Source: Phycisphaerae bacterium | GTDB lineage: Bacteria > Planctomycetota > Phycisphaerae > UBA1845 | DNA length: 35,514 bases | Direction: 5' to 3' | Assembly: GCA_029260035.1 (NCBI GenBank) | Contig: JAJDEA010000051.1 | Span: 1 to 35,514 of the forward strand | In this document: positions 32,334 to 35,514 of the stretch, piece by piece | Layout: each line of letters opens with the position of its first letter | Numbering within the stretch: the stretch's first letter is position 1 | The notes under the pieces: model-generated | Told to the model about the DNA's origin: nothing | The model's database searches: none | What the model saw: the letters and a program-made list of their open reading frames with translations, nothing else | Made by a program: the position numbers and the translations under genes

Positions 32334-33200
32334 TTGGAAATCATTAAACTTACTCTTGACGAATTCAAACGGCTAGCCAAGCTCATCGACGAACAAACTG
32401 GTATTTACCTTCCCGAAAGTAAATTGAGCTTGCTTAGCAATCGGATTCGACGCAGGCTTCGAGAGCTGAAGCTGGACACCTACCAAGAGTATTACGACCT
32501 GCTGCTCGACCCTGCTCGCCGCGAAAACGAGTTCCCGCATTTTCTCTCTGCGGTTACGACCAACGAGACCTACTTCTTCCGCAATGAGAAACTATGGGAG
32601 TATTTTCAGGAAACCTGGATTCCCAAGATTGCAGAACAAAAATCTGACCGTTCGAACAAATTGATACGGATTTGGAGTTCGGCCAGTAGCACCGGCGCCG
32701 AGGCGTATACCGCAGCGATCTGCTTACAGGAAAAACTGCCGAATCTGGCGTCGTGGCGCATTCAGATTTCCGGAACTGACATAAGTGAGCGTGTGTTGGA
32801 GACTGCGCGTGCCGGGTGTTATGACCATTACGCCGTTTCTCGAATGCCCGACCCTCAAGTAAAGAAATGGTTCGACGAGAAAGACGGTACTTACACCGTC
32901 AAGCCTGCGCTCAAGAAAATGGTAACCTTCGGGTTTCATAATCTTCGTGATGCCCATCCTACGGGCGGATTTGATTTTGTGTTTCTTCGCAACGTGCTTA
33001 TGTATTTCGATACGCCTATGAAGTGCCGTGTTTTGGACACAACGCAAAACGCGCTCGTTCCGGGCGGCATTTTGGTAGTCGGTGATGTTGACCCTATTAG
33101 GACTACGGCGGAACTGCGTGACGCGATCGAACTCGAGTATTGTGGCCCGAATCTGTATCAGAAACCTATTGCGGCAAACCAATTAACGGCAGCCAAGTAA
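32334..33200 (+). CDS. cheR: CheR-type receptor methyltransferase
   Basis: CheR methylates glutamates on chemoreceptors using S-adenosylmethionine. The TTG at 32334 follows AGAGG by seven bases. The product is 288 residues. The N-terminal CheR_N helices (FKRLAKLIDEQTGIYL) precede VTTNETYFFRN. The SAM loop is IWSSASSTGAEAYTAAI, a variant of the usual GCSTGEEPYS with Cys replaced by Ser and the Glu-Pro pair changed. GTDISERVLETARAG, FDFVFLRNVLMYF and GGILVVGD are intact. The altered loop is unusual, but the rest looks functional. It lies 77 bases after cheW and 17 before cheA. Confidence 0.85.
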   Translation: MEIIKLTLDEFKRLAKLIDEQTGIYLPESKLSLLSNRIRRRLRELKLDTYQEYYDLLLDPARRENEFPHFLSAVTTNETYFFRNEKLWEYFQETWIPKIAEQKSDRSNKLIRIWSSASSTGAEAYTAAICLQEKLPNLASWRIQISGTDISERVLETARAGCYDHYAVSRMPDPQVKKWFDEKDGTYTVKPALKKMVTFGFHNLRDAHPTGGFDFVFLRNVLMYFDTPMKCRVLDTTQNALVPGGILVVGDVDPIRTTAELRDAIELEYCGPNLYQKPIAANQLTAAK

Positions 33201-33217
33201 AGAAAGTCTTCGAACCC

Positions 33218-35514
33218 ATGAGTAGCTCAATCGAAATCACCGCGGAACTGTTGGCTGGCTTTCTTGATGAAGCACCGGAATATCTTGAAATGCTGGATGC
33301 GGGGTTGATGGAATTCGAATCCAAGGCAGGCTCGGGGGTCTTGGCGCTTGAAGCTCCGGAAGACATCGAGCAGATGAACACGATGTTCCGAGCAGCCCAT
33401 AGTTTGAAGGGATTGGCTGCCGCTTTTGGCTTCGACAAGATTAAAGACCTCACTCATCAGATGGAAACTCTATTTGACCAGGTGCGTATGAGAAAACGAG
33501 ATCTTTCCAGCAGCAGCTTTGAAACGCTCTTTAGTGTGTTTGACAGGCTTAAGGAGTTAGTGGCTGAACTCTCCGACGCGCCTGACGAGCCGGTCGCAAT
33601 TGAAGATGTTCTTGAGGCGCTAAACCAAATCCTCGAGTCGCCGTCATCAGTCCCGAATGCCGGGCAAGAGGAGTCAGACAGTACAGCGGCGTCCGCCTCG
33701 CAAAGTGAAGAGCCGGATGATACCGCATCGACCGGTACACAGGGTACGCAGAGCGAAGTCTTTTCTGACCCGGAATTGGCATCGCTCTTCGTCGAAGCGG
33801 GGGTGGAGGCGGTTGAGGAACTGAATCAAGGCTTGCTTGGCCTGGAGGAAAGCCCATCCGACGAGGACTTGTTGAATCAGATTTTCAGAGCTGCGCACAA
33901 CATCAAGGGTGCTTCAGGCGCTGCGGGTCTTCTTGGGCTGAACAAGTATACCCACGAGATGGAGACCATTCTCGATCATCTGCGTAACGGTTGTTTGAGC
34001 CTTGATGAGGATTTGATGAATGCGCTGTTTTCCGCGATCGATCGAATCCGTGTTGTGATTGATGGAATACGAGAGGGACGCATCGAAGACATTTCAGAAG
34101 AAGCCAGGCAAGGGCATTTTACGAAATGGTGTGACCAGGTTTCGGCCTCAGCAAGTGGGCAAGCCGAGGACACAACAAGTGCAGAGGAAGTGACGGAAAC
34201 GGGGGCAGGCTCGGAGGGTGCCGGTGGGTCGGATTCATCGTTGGATGACGGTCAATTGATCGTGAAGGTGAAGTTCCCGGATGGTTCGGATGAAGCCGCG
34301 ATTCAGGCGTACCTCATATTCAATCGACTAAACGATCTCGGAACGGTTCACTCAACAGATCCCGATCTGGACGACATGGCAAGCGATGGCGCGTTGACCA
34401 GTGTTGCCTATACGATGACTCCTGAGGCGGAACCGGAAGACATCAAGGTAACCATCAAAACGTATGGAGCTGAAAGCGTCGAGGTCATCGGCGGAGCATC
34501 TAACGATTCAGAGGATGTTGCTGCGGAGGTCGAACAGGCAAACGAGATTCCTGACATCACTGTGAATGCTGAGAAGACAGAGACGGAAACCGCTGTCGCG
34601 CCCGCTGCATCAAGCCCATCAGCGCCCGCCGCAACCGCAGTGGAACCGAGCAGCCAAGCCTCGAAAGCTGTAGCAGCACCGCCAGCTGGAGGTGCCAGCG
34701 CTAAGCCCTCTGCGAAGCCTGCTGGCGCGGGCGCAGCCAAGGCGAAAAATAGTGAGAAGCAGGCGACGAAAACCGGTGAAACATTACGGGTTGACCAGGA
34801 ACGGTTGGATGAGCTGATGAACCTTGGGGGAGAGCTTATCATTACGCGCGCGCGATTCAACGATGTTCACGGCCGTTTTCGCGAAGTTTTCGATGGAAAA
34901 AATCTTGGCTACATGGTCGAGGAAATGACGGATCGTTTCTCGCGAGTTGCCGAGAGTGTTCAAAAGCTCCAGGAAGGCAATGCGGAAAAGCGAACTCTTG
35001 AAACCGTTGATGCCGATTTGGTTCAACTCAAGCAGCGATTTGGAGTTGTTCGGTCTCTGGTGCAACGCGTCCACGAACTCCGAACATCTATGTTTGATTT
35101 TGACGAAGCGCTGCATGCTCTAACGCGCGTCTCAGACGGCATTCAGAAGGGCATCATGGGAACGAGGATGGTTCCGGTCGGGCCGCTCTTCACTCGGTTC
35201 CGTCGGGTCGTTCGTGATATTTGTAAGTCTACAGGCAAGCAGGTTGACCTGGTTCTTCGAGGCGAAGCGACAGAACTAGACAAGCGTATGATCGACGAGC
35301 TTGGCGATCCGCTAACGCATATGGTGCGCAATAGCATCGATCATGGCATTGAACAGCCTGATGTTCGTACTGAAGCGGGCAAAGACCCGAAAGGGACCCT
35401 CATTCTCGAAGCGTGCCATCGTGGTAACAGCATTTGTATTGAGATCACCGACAACGGCGCGGGGGTCGATCTAGAGCGAGTCAAAGAGAAAGTGCTGGAG
35501 CGTGGGCTTGCCAA
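33218..35514 (+). CDS. cheA: CheA-type sensor kinase with two phosphotransfer domains, partial at the right edge
   Basis: The ATG at 33218 begins MSSSIEITAELL; 765 residues are encoded before the window ends. Two HPt domains are present, with His61 in RAAHSLKGL and His227 in RAAHNIKGA. A region around 345-430 (LIVKVKFPDGSDEAAIQAYLIF) resembles the P2 regulator-binding domain. An Ala/Pro-rich linker runs to about residue 525, then the dimerisation domain (LRVDQERLDELMNLGGELI). The HATPase N box is at about 701-711 (HMVRNSIDHG), and ITDNGAGVD follows. The final part, including the CheW-like domain, lies outside. The ribosome site is weak. Confidence 0.9.
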   Translation, partial: MSSSIEITAELLAGFLDEAPEYLEMLDAGLMEFESKAGSGVLALEAPEDIEQMNTMFRAAHSLKGLAAAFGFDKIKDLTHQMETLFDQVRMRKRDLSSSSFETLFSVFDRLKELVAELSDAPDEPVAIEDVLEALNQILESPSSVPNAGQEESDSTAASASQSEEPDDTASTGTQGTQSEVFSDPELASLFVEAGVEAVEELNQGLLGLEESPSDEDLLNQIFRAAHNIKGASGAAGLLGLNKYTHEMETILDHLRNGCLSLDEDLMNALFSAIDRIRVVIDGIREGRIEDISEEARQGHFTKWCDQVSASASGQAEDTTSAEEVTETGAGSEGAGGSDSSLDDGQLIVKVKFPDGSDEAAIQAYLIFNRLNDLGTVHSTDPDLDDMASDGALTSVAYTMTPEAEPEDIKVTIKTYGAESVEVIGGASNDSEDVAAEVEQANEIPDITVNAEKTETETAVAPAASSPSAPAATAVEPSSQASKAVAAPPAGGASAKPSAKPAGAGAAKAKNSEKQATKTGETLRVDQERLDELMNLGGELIITRARFNDVHGRFREVFDGKNLGYMVEEMTDRFSRVAESVQKLQEGNAEKRTLETVDADLVQLKQRFGVVRSLVQRVHELRTSMFDFDEALHALTRVSDGIQKGIMGTRMVPVGPLFTRFRRVVRDICKSTGKQVDLVLRGEATELDKRMIDELGDPLTHMVRNSIDHGIEQPDVRTEAGKDPKGTLILEACHRGNSICIEITDNGAGVDLERVKEKVLERGLA

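Noticed and set aside
1..35514. CRISPR arrays or integrated phage
   Set aside because: No regularly spaced repeats, integrase or phage structural genes were seen.

Overview
This window most likely comes from a member of the Planctomycetota. The evidence is indirect. A large secreted metalloprotease ends in a dockerin-like tail of the kind common in that phylum. A small CxxC...CxxC zinc-ribbon protein of planctomycete style, an LL-diaminopimelate aminotransferase, an LpxB lipid A enzyme and frequent TTG/GTG starts all fit. No rRNA or tRNA gene, CRISPR array, insertion sequence or phage gene was found. Assignment to species or class is not possible by eye.

Layout. 1-161: tail of a class V aminotransferase. 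185-1678 (minus): two paralogous exported LolA-like proteins. 1966-4919: dapL-folK facing a convergent lpxB. 5384-8677: the translation cluster rpsB-tsf-pyrH-frr, with a likely intrinsic terminator between tsf and pyrH. 8938-10529: a SAM methyltransferase, then an RsbW-type anti-sigma kinase and its STAS antagonist. 10530-12460: a small accessory patch with a DUF7660 protein, an unknown membrane protein, a zinc-ribbon protein and a duplicated gene end. 12568-15738 (minus): secreted metalloprotease. 15939-24040 (minus): a six-gene metabolic operon. 24409-28211: an oxidoreductase, formyltransferase, GT2 glycosyltransferase and DegT aminotransferase, which look like amino-sugar and glycan synthesis. 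28334-30265: two hypothetical proteins and an HU-like protein. 30329-35514: chemotaxis genes cheY and cheX (minus), then cheW, cheR and a cheA cut by the window edge.

The most interesting part is the six-gene minus-strand operon. In transcription order it encodes a beta-decarboxylating dehydrogenase of the isocitrate/isopropylmalate family, a single-chain homoaconitase-like hydratase, a degenerate HD-domain protein, an MmgE/PrpD dehydratase, a fused CitD-CitE protein and CitF. Together these are a lyase/CoA-transferase, an isomerase and an oxidative decarboxylase, i.e. a complete module that lengthens or shortens a 2-oxoacid by one carbon, but with a citrate-lyase-type enzyme where a synthase would be expected. 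The dapL gene in the same window argues that lysine is made by the diaminopimelate route, so the homoaconitase-like enzyme probably serves something other than lysine synthesis. The substrate cannot be decided from sequence alone.

The chemotaxis cluster has a CheA with two phosphotransfer domains and no receptor or cheB inside the window. The cluster runs off the right edge.
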